A DNA stretch of 64,000 bases, taken from NCBI GenBank assembly GCA_034770075.1, contig JAVJAP010000112.1, positions 310,001 to 374,000 on the forward strand, read 5' to 3'. A program made the position numbers and the translations under genes. This DNA is from Aralia elata (Eukaryota; Streptophyta; Magnoliopsida; Apiales; Araliaceae). The notes beneath the pieces are model-generated. The model was not told where the DNA came from and ran no database searches. It saw only the letters and a program-made list of their open reading frames with translations. Within the stretch, counting starts at the first letter, position 1. Each line of letters begins with the position of its first letter. This document shows, piece after piece, positions 11,001-21,000 of this stretch.

Positions 11001-11420
11001 ATAATTACTTAATTACTCTTAAAGGCGAATAGTAATTAAGTGCAAATAAAACTAAATAAGTGATTCAATTATTATTTAGTTGTTATTAAACCATAATGCA
11101 CTAATAATTTATTAATTATTTTATAAATAATAACTAAGGATTACTATCCAATAATTAAAGACAAGCAAGGTTACCAATATGAATGTTCTAATAATAAGTA
11201 ATCATGATTAACTATTACTTATTTTTAAATAATAGCTAGAGGTCATTAATTAACTTCTGTTTAGCTGATGTTGAATAGTAATTGAATGTCGATGGAGTTA
11301 ATAGGGTAATGTAAATGAATTAAACAGTTATAAGTGACTGTTAGAGAGTGTTATCACTTCAGAGAAATATTGTTAGTAAATAATTTCTCGGTCTATAGAT
11401 TAATTAAGTATCTCATGGGA

Positions 11421-11425
11421 TTGAG
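11421..11425 (+). repeat. Target-site duplication of C, left copy
   Basis: TTGAG immediately before the C 5' LTR is repeated at 25929-25933 directly after the C 3' LTR. A 5-bp duplication is the usual length for gypsy integrases. Confidence 0.95.
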
Positions 11426-12444
11426 TGTAATGTCCAGGAATTTCAAAGCAGTGTATCCAATTTATTTTTATAAATAAAATCATTTTTTTATATAATATTA
11501 TAAATTTAATTGGATCCATGTGAGTATTATTATTTACTTATATAAATATGTGATCCAATAATTTTCTGTGCATTAAAGGGACTCACCGATAGTCTAAATA
11601 AATTAGTGAGTAACCCTAAAGAATTTATTTGCAAGAAAATTAGGGAGTTAATAAATAATTTCATTTCATTATCGGATTAAATAATTCGAATAAAGAATTA
11701 TGGTTAAAATAAATATTTTAATAATTAATGGGTTTAGTTATTTTATATTAGAAGGTGGTTAATTTAATTGGACCATTTTGTTTTTCTTTTAATTGGACTA
11801 AGCCCAAATCCCTTGTTATTTTTCCCTTTTGGGCCACTTTGTATTTAAACTATTTTCAGCCGGCCCAACAATTTTGTTGAGCCCAATTTCATTCCCAACC
11901 AAAAACCGAACCCGAATTGGATGAGCCCAATTTAATTGCCAGCCGGGTCAGCCCATTCCTAGAACCGGTTGAATCCATCTTAATTGGGGCAACGGATGAG
12001 CTAATTCGGGAAGAACAAATTGGGACTCAGCCTAAAACCCAAATAACCGAAACACAGAAAGGAAAAAGGGAACCAAATCCCAACACCCTCGATCAGTCGC
12101 AACCAGTGAAGGAAGAGGGGGAAAAATCAATCGAAGCTGTCAATCGAGCCAACCCAAGCCTCAATCAACCAGTCGGAGAGGGGGCAGGTGACTGAACGGA
12201 GTGACGCCAAGCGCGCCGGCGATCGCACGAAGCAGCCAGTGGACAGAACGGGGGAGGCATCGACGACCGGATCGCTTAACGATCGGACCAAAGGTCCGAA
12301 GAAATCGGCGATTGGACGGTGAAAAGGGGGAACGATGCTCGAGGTTCTGCCGATGTGAAACGGGCGACAACCAGTTCTCCTCAAACCCTCAGTTATTGTC
12401 CGAAGCAATTAGGGTATTAACCATAAATTTGGGCAAACTCTGCC

Positions 12445-12453
12445 CTATAAATT
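12445..12453 (+). promoter_or_regulatory. TATA box in the C 5' LTR
   Basis: CTATAAATT, repeated in the 3' LTR and matched in B. Transcription would start about 30 bases downstream, which makes the R region begin near 12475. Confidence 0.6.
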
Positions 12454-12554
12454 GAGACCACCAACCCTGAAGAACTGCCGATTTTCATTGCTTGGTGAGA
12501 CCCAAAAATTTTAGGGTTCGACAGTAGTGTGAGAGTCAGAAAAATTATCCCTGA

Positions 12555-12616
12555 ATGTCCAGCTTGGTATCCTACTTTGGAAGGAGAAGGAAGGCCGCCA
12601 ATCGATCGAACCCAAG
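12555..12616 (+). other. Short exon-1 ORF (YFGRRR peptide) in the C LTR
   Basis: The frame starts at ATG 12555 and encodes MSSLVSYFGRRRKAANRSNP up to the donor AG|GTATC. Compared with the B peptide, YFGRRR, A-N-R and the overall length are kept while several neighbours differ. F keeps a related stretch (YFGKKKRLAIKS) without an ATG. If spliced to 15328 the frame ends at once in TAA. Confidence 0.4.
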
Positions 12617-15327
12617 GTATCAAAAAGGGATTATTGACTGTGATGGTTTTATTTTCCCAGTTTTGTGCTGGGTTGTTTGGTTAGAGATTCTGGTATGGTG
12701 TTTGAAATTTTCTATACCTTGTAGTGTTTTGGATTAAAATCATTCCCCTGTATTGTGAAGTTTTTATTTCTCTGGATCAAACTAAAAGAATTTATTGAAA
12801 TTGTTTGGTGTACGTTATACCTTTGTATTGGGTTTGTATGAAATTCTTTCGGTATACTTGGTTAGTTTTATTTAGATTGGGTTATGTTTGTGTGCTTGGT
12901 AGCAGCCGATGGGTTGGCTTATAATGCTGTATTTAGTTTGTGGTTGTTCTGTATTGGGTCATTTTGTCCTCTGTATTAGTATAGATTGTTTTCTCTGTAT
13001 TAGGCAGTTGATTTCTTGTGTGGGGATAAACTGTTTTGGATTGTGTTGCTCGACTGTATTGAGTTGTGCAGTTTCATCAAGGAAACTCTGTTTTACTGAA
13101 TGACCCTAGGAGGCTCAGGCCAGCAACATGAGTTCTAAGAACAAAAGTAAACTTTTATGTGTGATGATATTTGGGCTAAATGGTATGCATAAGGAGGTCT
13201 ATCTGATTTAGCACACAATGAACTAATGATCAACTATGAATTGGGTTAATAATGAACTACTATTATAATGATACGTGGGAAATAATAAATATTTAATTAA
13301 ATATGAATAAAGTTAATATAATAATTATTTATTATTAATAGATAAATAAATAAAGATAATAAATATTTAATTATTATTTAATAATAATAATTAAATATGA
13401 ATAAAGTTAATAAAATAATTATTTATTATTAATAAATAATAAATAAAGATAATAAATATTTAATTATTATTTAATAATAATAATAATTAAATATGAATAA
13501 AGTTAATATAATAATTATTTATTATTAATAGATAATAAATAAAGATAATAAATATTTAATTATTATTTAATAATAATAATTAAATATGAATAAAGTTAAT
13601 AAAATAATTATTTATTATTAATAAATAATAAATAAAGATAATAAATATTTAATTATTATTTAATAATAATAATTAAATATGAATAAAGTTAATAAAATAA
13701 TTATTTATTATTAATAAATAATAAATAAAGATAATAAATATTTAATTATTATTTAATAATAATAATAATTAAATATGAATAAAGTTAATATAATAATTAT
13801 TTATTATTAATAGATAATAAATAAAAGATAATAAATATTTAATTATTATTTAATAATAATAATAATTAAAATAAAGTTAATAAAATAATTATTTATTATT
13901 TTATTAAATAGTAAATAAAGGTACTAAGTATTTAATTATTATTTAATAATAATAATAATTAAGTAGAAATGAAGTTACGAATTAATAAGGACGATAAGTA
14001 CTTAATCATCAATGAAATGATGATTAAGTATGAGGGAGATTAATAAGTTAATTAGTTGTGGCCCTTAATAAATAAAGATAACAAGCACTCAATAATTATT
14101 CAATAAATATTTATTAATAATTAATTGTGTGTAGATTTATACCTTAATTAATGTTGAATAAAGAATAAGGTTAATAAATTACTAAATTACCCCTAAGGTA
14201 ATGGTAATTAAGAGTAAATTGAATAAATGATCAATGGTTCTGTCATCTCTAAACCCAAATGAATTTATTTTATAAATGATAAATAAGGATTGTTAGACCA
14301 TACCTGGAAATAATTAAAGGTAATAATTGGAGTATTCAAATGATAAGTGACCCTGATTGATTATTATCTGTTTAAATAATAAATAGAGATCATTAAATTT
14401 TTGTTAGTTGATGGCTAGGTAGTAATTAAGTTCGGTAAATTACTTATCTGCTAAATGGATAGCATAAGTGGGTATAATTACGCAATGCTAATGGATAAAC
14501 CAATTCTACCAACTGATAGGTTATCCACGGTCGATTAATTAAAGCTAGAATTTATCTGTAGCTGAGCAAACAGGCAAGTCCTCTATCCCGAACTTTGATT
14601 TCTGCAAGTTCCTAACTCTAAACTTCTTACCTTATTGCAAGTTCTTCCTTGCGCAACTTTTTACCTTGAGCAATACTTCTAAAACCTTATGCAGTATTTT
14701 AATTCATGCAAAAGGTATATATTATTGCAAGTACTCTTTAAGCTTGAATTTTATCTCCAAGCATGCTATAAGTGGTCTAATTACTTTTAAAATTATTCCA
14801 CATCTGTGTATTTATTGGCATTCGCGCTCATATGCATTTGAATTCGAATATTGAATTAGATTCAGAAGTTTTATGAACCATTCATGGTTAAGTCTGAACC
14901 CTTGTTCGGTCAGACAATTTTGTGAGAATTTATAAAAGCTATCCGAACCAATCAATGGTAAGGATTCTTAGACTGTATGAACACCCCTTTATTTATAGGG
15001 GAGTACCCCACGTACCGTATATAAGGTACAAATAGCAGAATTAAATGTTATGCATATACATAAGGTACGCGAGGCTGATCCCCTCAAGTACGTTATTCTG
15101 TAGCCAGTAACCAGAGGGTCAACCAGCTATTGACTCCTCTGGAAGTTATCGTTCAAAGTCTATTCGACTATCAATTGTTCTAAAAGCATTTAATGTTCTT
15201 GCTTCTGATTACTCTATTGTTGAAATCCCTTTAATATCCCTTCATCATGATATATCCTTATTGTTGCACTTCAAACTTGCTGGGCAAACTCGTTGCTCAT
15301 CCTTGCTATATCATGATTTCATTGCAG
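12617..15327 (+). other. Predicted LTR-internal intron, element C
   Basis: The donor AAG|GTATC at 12617 follows a purine-rich exon. The acceptor TTTCATTGCAG ends at 15327, after the shared block CTTGCTATATCATGA that could hold the branch point. Between them the DNA is 2.7 kb and very AT-rich. The same layout recurs in the other gypsy LTRs, and spacing just before the acceptor varies by one base between elements while the frame after it does not, as expected at an intron edge. No RNA evidence is available. Confidence 0.45.
13281..13965 (+). repeat. Seven-copy 95-bp AT-rich tandem array, C 5' LTR
   Basis: The word GAATAAAGTTAAT recurs seven times at 94-96-bp spacing (first near 13303, last near 13867). 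Two unit types alternate irregularly, one with AATATAATAATT and the other with AATAAAATAATT. The array is rich in A/T palindromes. The 3' LTR has the same seven copies. Confidence 0.9.
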
Positions 15328-15377
15328 CTAAACCCGAGACGTCAGGGAAGAACAAAGGGAAAGAAAAGATGAAATGA
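15328..15377 (+). other. Exon-like Lys-rich frame in the C 5' LTR
   Basis: The frame across the acceptor reads AAKPETSGKNKGKEKMK and stops at TGA 15375-15377. B encodes AAKPETSGKGKGKEKMK with the same stop position; D and F encode a KVDKGKGK version and A and G an EPSTSKGK version. The source of an initiating ATG is not clear. Confidence 0.45.
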
Positions 15378-15642
15378 TAGATTTTCTAGTAGCAGACGTT
15401 AGATTTATGTGTTAATTAATTTCTGTTAATGTAATCTAAACCTTGATAGTTATTTAAGGTATGTATTTGTAAATGTTTAAGGTTAATCGTATTCTGGGAC
15501 TAGTAACACCTTGTAATGGACAACGTATGTTTATATATTCCGCACTTTTAGATATCATATGTTGTTAGAGGTGAATGTTTGTATTGGATCGTGATGACCA
15601 GATCCGGGTATCTGGAGACCCGAATTTGGGGGCGTCACAGGT

Positions 15643-15654
15643 TGGTATCAGAGC
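15643..15654 (+). promoter_or_regulatory. Element C primer-binding site (initiator tRNA-Met)
   Basis: TGGTATCAGAGC lies three bases after the LTR end. It is complementary to the 3' end of plant initiator tRNA-Met, which primes minus-strand synthesis. D has the same site and I a version with one final mismatch. Confidence 0.95.
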
Positions 15655-15657
15655 TGT

Positions 15658-15698
15658 AGGTTATAAACTTTAGGATTGCGAAACCTAGGTTATAACCT
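15658..15698 (+). promoter_or_regulatory. Conserved leader palindrome next to the PBS, element C
   Basis: Two overlapping palindromes, AACCTAGGTT (15682-15691) and GGTTATAACC (15688-15697), follow an AGGTTATA (15658-15665) that can also pair with TATAACCT (15691-15698). The block is nearly unchanged in D (about 38281-38325, minus strand) and I (58511-58551), although flanking leader sequence differs. The position fits an RNA dimerisation or packaging signal; that role is inferred. Confidence 0.6.
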
Positions 15699-15871
15699 TC
15701 ATAGTAAACTCGTATCGAGTGTTAGGGGATAAATCGAGGAGATTTATCATATGTGGTTTTGATGAATTGGGGAATTCATCGAGTCGAGTAGTACCCAATG
15801 AAATATAACTTCATTTCTTCAATGAATATATTTTATTGCTGTACTAATGTTAGTTTTTGTGTGTTTGTAGG

Positions 15872-16702
15872 ATGGCTGATATAGGAGGGACCAGTGGAGC
15901 CCGTGAGGAGGAGGAGGTATTTACAGATATACCAGTGGTTTCGGAGCAGCTGGTGGGCTATGCTCCTATTGCCCCGGGATGGCTACAGGAGGAGTCCGAG
16001 CCGGAGGAGGACTACCATAGAGAGCTACCAGAGCCAGTGGTAGGTGGGGTGATGAGGTCCGGTAGTCAGGACCCTGATACTGAGGAGGAGGATCCCGAGG
16101 CCGAGGGGGAGGAGCCACCTGCTGAGATCGACGGCATGGGGTCCACTGCTGATGATATCATCGAGGGGTTGACTGACAGGAACGAGGAGTTAGAGGCTCG
16201 GATTGCTCATCTGGAGGAGCAGAACCAGACCCATCAGTATATGGAGGACCAGTACAGAGACCTGGCCTACCAGCTCGACCATGAGTTGGGAGTGGCCAAG
16301 ACACAGCTGCAGGGATACGAGTCCTCAGCACAGCAGGTCGGACCACTGCTACATCAGCTAGTGGCCCGAAACGCTGAGTTGAGGGAGAGACTAGAGCAGC
16401 GGGATCTGCAGATCGCCCACCTGAGGGCGAAACAGGAGGCCATGAGGTTTGAGGCCGGACTGGAGGTGGCTGCGAGGATGCGCGTCAGGGAGGCTTGGGC
16501 TAGGGAGGCCAGGAGGGTCGATCAGCTCGAGGACCAGCTAGAGGCCAGGGCAGTAAGGATAGAGACCCTGGGACATGCCTTGGATGCAGCCTACCGTAGA
16601 CCCCGGGATGAGGTGGGGGAGTCCAGTCGCTCTGTTCGCCGCAGGATCGGGGATGGAGCAGTCTCTTCTGGTCAGCAGGCTCGGATCCGTCATGATGTAT
16701 AG
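15872..16702 (+). CDS. Pre-gag ORF of element C: acidic, coiled-coil protein of unknown function
   Basis: An intact 276-codon ORF between PBS and gag, on the element's own strand. I do not recognise a known domain. Residues 1-95 are very acidic (runs of Glu and Asp). About 95-215 is rich in heptad-like Glu/Leu/Gln/Arg pattern typical of coiled coil (NEELEARIAHLEEQNQ and a Leu/Arg/Glu-rich continuation). The end is basic with repeated Arg. The ATG at 15872 is chosen over the in-frame ATG at 15857 because it follows the acceptor-like TGTTTGTAG, and I has CTGTAG at the same place. D and I carry homologues; the shared core is EPP, DGMGTTA-like, IIE-LT, NEELE-R and AHLEEQNQ. It is not Gag, Pol or Env. 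Ogre elements also have an ORF before gag, but I see no basis to call it homologous. Confidence 0.85.
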   Translation: MADIGGTSGAREEEEVFTDIPVVSEQLVGYAPIAPGWLQEESEPEEDYHRELPEPVVGGVMRSGSQDPDTEEEDPEAEGEEPPAEIDGMGSTADDIIEGLTDRNEELEARIAHLEEQNQTHQYMEDQYRDLAYQLDHELGVAKTQLQGYESSAQQVGPLLHQLVARNAELRERLEQRDLQIAHLRAKQEAMRFEAGLEVAARMRVREAWAREARRVDQLEDQLEARAVRIETLGHALDAAYRRPRDEVGESSRSVRRRIGDGAVSSGQQARIRHDV

Positions 16703-17103
16703 TGATGGGATAGGATGGTTGTTTAGTTGTTAGTACAGTCAGTCCCACTTTTGTTTATGTTAGGGACATATTCATGTTTGTTTTTATGAAACTTTATATT
16801 TGTTGTTATGATTGGGGTAGCAGTTAAAACCCCAACTTTTGTGTTTTGAGGGATGGAAGGTTAGGATTCCCCACTTTTGTCTAGGGGGAAAGGTTATTGA
16901 TGAATAGGACACAGTGGCGCATTTATAGCAGTATGCCACAGGTTTCGTATTGTAACAAACGGTGGTATATGAATATAAATGCAGATGTTTCACTTAAATC
17001 AAATGTGTTGATAAATATTTTACCTTTAAGTGTTTATTTTAATAACATATGATGTAAAATATAACACTATAGGTAAAAGTCAGCGGATTTTCCTTATCCA
17101 AAC
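16703..17103 (+). other. Spacer between pre-gag ORF and gag, element C
   Basis: About 400 bases with no ORF. It contains the short motif TTCCCCACTTTTGT, also found between the two ORFs of I (near 59702) and, reversed, in D (near 27820). The equivalent spacer in I is 394 bases. It would act as an inter-ORF leader, possibly with an acceptor for a gag message, although C lacks an AG directly before its gag ATG. Confidence 0.6.
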
Positions 17104-18090
17104 ATGCCGCCAAGGGGACGACCACGTAACCGACAGGTCGAAGAGTCAGAAAGTGAGGTTGGAGACCAAACCAACCCCATGAGAATGTTCGCGGAGATGC
17201 TGGCCGAGGCTATGCAATCCAGACCACCACCACCACCTGTAGTGACTCAAGCAGCAGCTGAAGCCAGCGCATCATCTGGCAAACCTTTTAAAGATTTCAA
17301 ATTGGTCGGACCACCTGAGTTCAAGGGAACTCTTAACCCAATCGAGGCGCAGACCTGGATAGAAGAGATAGAGAAGGTCTTTGAAGTAGCAAGGGTGGCA
17401 GAGGAACAGAAAACAAGTTTTGCCACTTTCATGCTAAAAGGCGAGGCAAACTACTGGTGGAAGGCCAACAGAGGCCGAGTGGAAGAAGGCACTGTCGCTT
17501 GGGATCGTTTTAAAAAGGAGATGTTCTTGGAAAATTACTTTCCAGAGAGCATGAAGCAGGAGATGGAGATCAAGTTCCTGGAGCTGAAACAAGGAAACAT
17601 GTCTGTGGCTGAGTACGCGGCTAAGTTTAATGAGTTGGCAACGGTTTGCAGCTCACCAAGTCAGCACCGAGGAGAGGAAAGCTCGCAGGTTTGAGCAGGG
17701 GTTGAAACCATGGTTATACCGTTCTGTGGCGGGTATTGAAAATTAGAACATTTGCAGAGTTGATGGAGAGGGCAATCATTGCAGAAGGTGGCAGTGAGGC
17801 CCTGGCCAAATACAATCACGAGAAGAAGAAGGGACATGAGGGCCCTAAGGCAGGAAGCAGCGGGGGCAGTAACCCCAACAAACGGAAATGGAGTGAGAGC
17901 CAATCTTTCGGGAGCAATAAACCCGGAGGAAACCAGTCTGGAGGGGAGGCAAGGAAACCAGGCAGGTGTAGTAATTGTGGTAAGAACCACACGGGGGAGT
18001 GTATGAAGGGAAAGAGCGTTTGCTACAAATGCGGGCAACCGGGGCACATGGCTCCCCAATGTCAGAACAAACCAAAGGGGGGATGTTTAT
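17104..18090 (+). pseudogene. Element C gag, three frame disruptions
   Basis: Gag starts MPPRGRPRNRQVEE at ATG 17104. The central retrotransposon Gag region (FKDFKLVGPPEFKG, WIEEIEKVF, YWWKANR, FLELKQGNMSVAEYAAKF) is intact to about 17640. One extra base then moves the frame (RFAAHQVSTEERKARRFEQG reads in frame 2), and near 17734 it moves again into LKIRTFAELMERAI. Two zinc knuckles follow (CSNCGKNHTGEC, CYKCGQPGHMAPQC). A third is broken by an extra T near 18090, after which frame 1 carries CGAPDHQIKDC into pol. Each change is one base, so sequence error cannot be excluded. Confidence 0.9.
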
Positions 18091-21000
18091 TCATGTGGAG
18101 CACCCGACCACCAAATCAAGGACTGTCCGAAAAGGAAAGGTGACCTCGGGAGTGGCAACAGGAACAACAACAGCAACAGCGGGAACAATAACCGGCTGAG
18201 CTATGGGCCACCAGTCAGTCAAGCCAACAGGCCAACAGCCCGCACGTTCAACATGACGGTGCAGGATGCAATGGAATCCAAGGACGTGGTGTCAGGTATC
18301 ATCCCAATCAATGATATAAATGCATATGTGCTATTTGATTCGGGTGCTACTTGCTCTTTTGTTTCCGAAGAATTTGCTAGTCAGTTAAATGTACCTTGTG
18401 AGGAGTTAGAACACCCTATGAACGTAGAAGTAGCAAACAAAGAAATTGTCCCCGTAGAATACATTCATAGGAATTGTTGTGCTGAGTTGCGAGGATTTAA
18501 GCTCAATGTGGATTTGATACCAATTCGACTGGGAGAGTTCGACGTAATCCTGGGAATGGATTGGCTATCAACCCACGGAGCAGTTATTGATTGTAAGGAA
18601 AAGTGTGTACACCTAAAGACTCCTAATAAGTCAAAGGTGGTCTTTTACGGTAGTAAGTCACCAAGGAAATCTTGCTGTCTTACTATGATGCAAACGAGGA
18701 GATTACTTAAGAAAGGTTGTGTGTGCTATTTGGCCCATGTGATCGATACTCGCCAGGTCGGGGGTGAGATAAGCCAAATACCAGTCGTGAAAGATTTCGC
18801 CGATGTCTTTCCCGAAGAGCTTCCGGGACTACCGCCGGACAGGGAAACTGAGTTCGTTATCGATTTGGCACCGGGAACCGCGCCAATATCGAAGCCGCCG
18901 TATCGAATGGCACCTGTAGAGATGAAAGAATTGATGGTGCAACTGCAGGAGCTGTTAGATAAAGGTTATATCAGGCCGAGCGTGTCACCGTGGGGAGCGC
19001 CCGTTCTGTTTGTGAAGAAGAAAGACGGTTCAATGAGGCTTTGTATCGACTATCGGGAGTTGAACAAAGTTACTATTAAGAATAGGTATCCACTTCCTAG
19101 AATTGACGATCTATTCGATCAACTCAAGGGAGCGAAGTACTTTTCAAAGATCGACTTAAGAACCGGCTACCATCAGCTGAAGGTGAGACAGGAAGATATC
19201 CCGAAGACTGCATTCAGGACTCGTTATGGACACTTCGAGTTCCTATATCCGGTTCAAAGATGTCTTTTGGATTGACGAACGCACCAGCAGCATTCATGGA
19301 TATGATGAACAGAGTGTTCAAGCAGTACTTGGATAAGTTCGTAGTTGTATTCATTGATGACATCTTGGTGTATTCAGAAACAGAGGAGGAGCATGCTGAA
19401 CATTTAAAGATTGTATTAGCAGCTCTCAGGAGGGAGAAATTGTATGCGAAATTTTCTAAGTGTGAGTTTTGGTTGCAAAGGGTACAATTTCTGGGTCACG
19501 TCATAGACAAGAATGGTGTTTCGGTGGATCCAGCAAAAGTAGAAGCGGTTATCAACTGGGAACAGCCGAAGACGCCAACGGAGATCCGGAGTTTCTTGGG
19601 ATTAGCGGGATACTATCGAAGATTCATCCAGGATTTTTCCAAGATAGCATCGCCGTTGACCAATCTCACCAGGAAAACAGTCAAGTTTGTTTGGTCGGAG
19701 AAGTGTGAGGAGAGTTTCATGGAATTGAAGAGGAGACTCAGCCAAGCACCCGTGTTGACCTTACCAGACAACACTGGGGGTTTTGTAGTGTATAGCGACG
19801 CGTCACACAAGGGTCTTGGCTGTGTACTGATGCAACACGGCAAGGTCGTGGCGTACGCATCACGTCAGCTGAAAGATTATGAGAAGGGTTACCCGACTCA
19901 TGACCTGGAGTTAGCCGCGGTGGTGTTCGCCTTGAAGATTTGGAGGCACTACTTATATGGGGAGAAGTGTGAGATATATACAGATCACAAAAGTCTGAAA
20001 TATATTTTCACTCAAAAGGAGCTGAACATGAGGCAGCGCCGATGGTTGGAATTGATCAAGGACTACGACTGTGAAATTCTGTACCATCCGGGCAAAGCAA
20101 ACGTAGTAGCTGATGCCTTAAGTAGGAAAGGCAAGGTGAAATTGATGCAGCTGACAGTCCAGGAGGAGTTGATACGGGACTTTGAACGTCTGGAGCTGGA
20201 AGTTAGGTATCCAATGGAGGTGGACGAAAAGGTGTTCGCCGTGACGGTAGGTCCAACTCTACTGGATAAGATACAGGAGGCTCAAGAATTTGACGAGGAA
20301 TGTATTGGCATTAAGAAACAGTTATTGGAGGGAAAAGCCTCGAAGTATAAGGTTGACAGTGCAGGATTGCTGAGATTCGAGGGAAGGATCTGGATACCCT
20401 ATGTACCGGATCTAAGGGAAGAAATTTTGCAGGAGGCCCATAATACGAGATTTTCGGTACATCCAGGTAGCACCAAGATGTATCAAGATCTTCGTCAGCA
20501 TTATTGGTGGCCGCATTTGAAAGGGGAAGTTGCAGAGTTCGTTAGCCGGTGTTTAACTTGTCAACGGATCAAGGCTGAGCACCAACGGCCGAGCGGATTG
20601 TTGCAACCTTTGGAGATTCCAGAATGGAAGTGGGAGCACATTACTATGGATTTTGTGGTAGGACTCCCGACAACTCAAAAGGGTCTAGACGCCATCTGGG
20701 TGATCGTAGATCGGTTGACCAAGTCTGCCCATTTTCTACCGATCAAGATCAGGTACAAATTGGAACAGCTAGCAAAACTTTATGTGAAGGAAATAGTATC
20801 ACGACATGGAGTGCCGGTATCTATTGTGTCTGACAGGGATCCGCGCTTCACGTCAAATTTTTGGAGAAGTCTGCAGGAGAGACTGGGAACACAGTTAAGA
20901 ATGAGTACGGCATATCATCCCCAGACTGATGGTCAAAGTGAGCGAACAATTCAGACTCTAGAGGATATGCTCCGAGCAGTTGTGATGGACTTAAGTGGTA

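Larger units (their letters stand above)
8627..11425 (+). repeat. Element B 3' LTR, left piece
   Basis: Starts TGTAATATCC after the polypurine tract and is cut by element C at the target site TTGAG (11421-11425). The remainder lies at 25934-27147, giving about 4.0 kb in total. It has a TATA box (CTATAAATT, 9628-9636), an exon-1-like stretch with a short ORF (9759-9820), a donor at 9820/9821, a GC-palindrome group (10220-10269) and an AT-rich repeat region (about 10690-11000). It is a relative of the C LTR, so C jumped into a member of its own wider family. Confidence 0.9.
11426..15639 (+). repeat. Element C 5' LTR (4.2 kb)
   Basis: Runs from TGTAATGTCC to GGGGGCGTCACA. U3 is moderately GC-rich near 11900-12400. 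A TATA box lies at 12445-12453, a short exon-1 ORF at 12555-12616, a donor at 12616/12617, an AT-rich 95-bp tandem array at about 13281-13965, GCAAGTT words at 14590-14740, GGCTGATCCC at 15073-15082, and an acceptor at 15327 with a Lys-rich frame to 15377. Unlike A, B, D, F, G and I, it has no clear GC-palindrome cluster after the donor. Confidence 0.95.

Noticed and set aside
11917..12195. A 92-codon ORF in C U3, repeated at 22211-22489 in the other LTR
   Set aside because: It is duplicated only because the LTRs are copies; it lies upstream of the TATA box, is low-complexity and has no conserved counterpart in the other LTRs.
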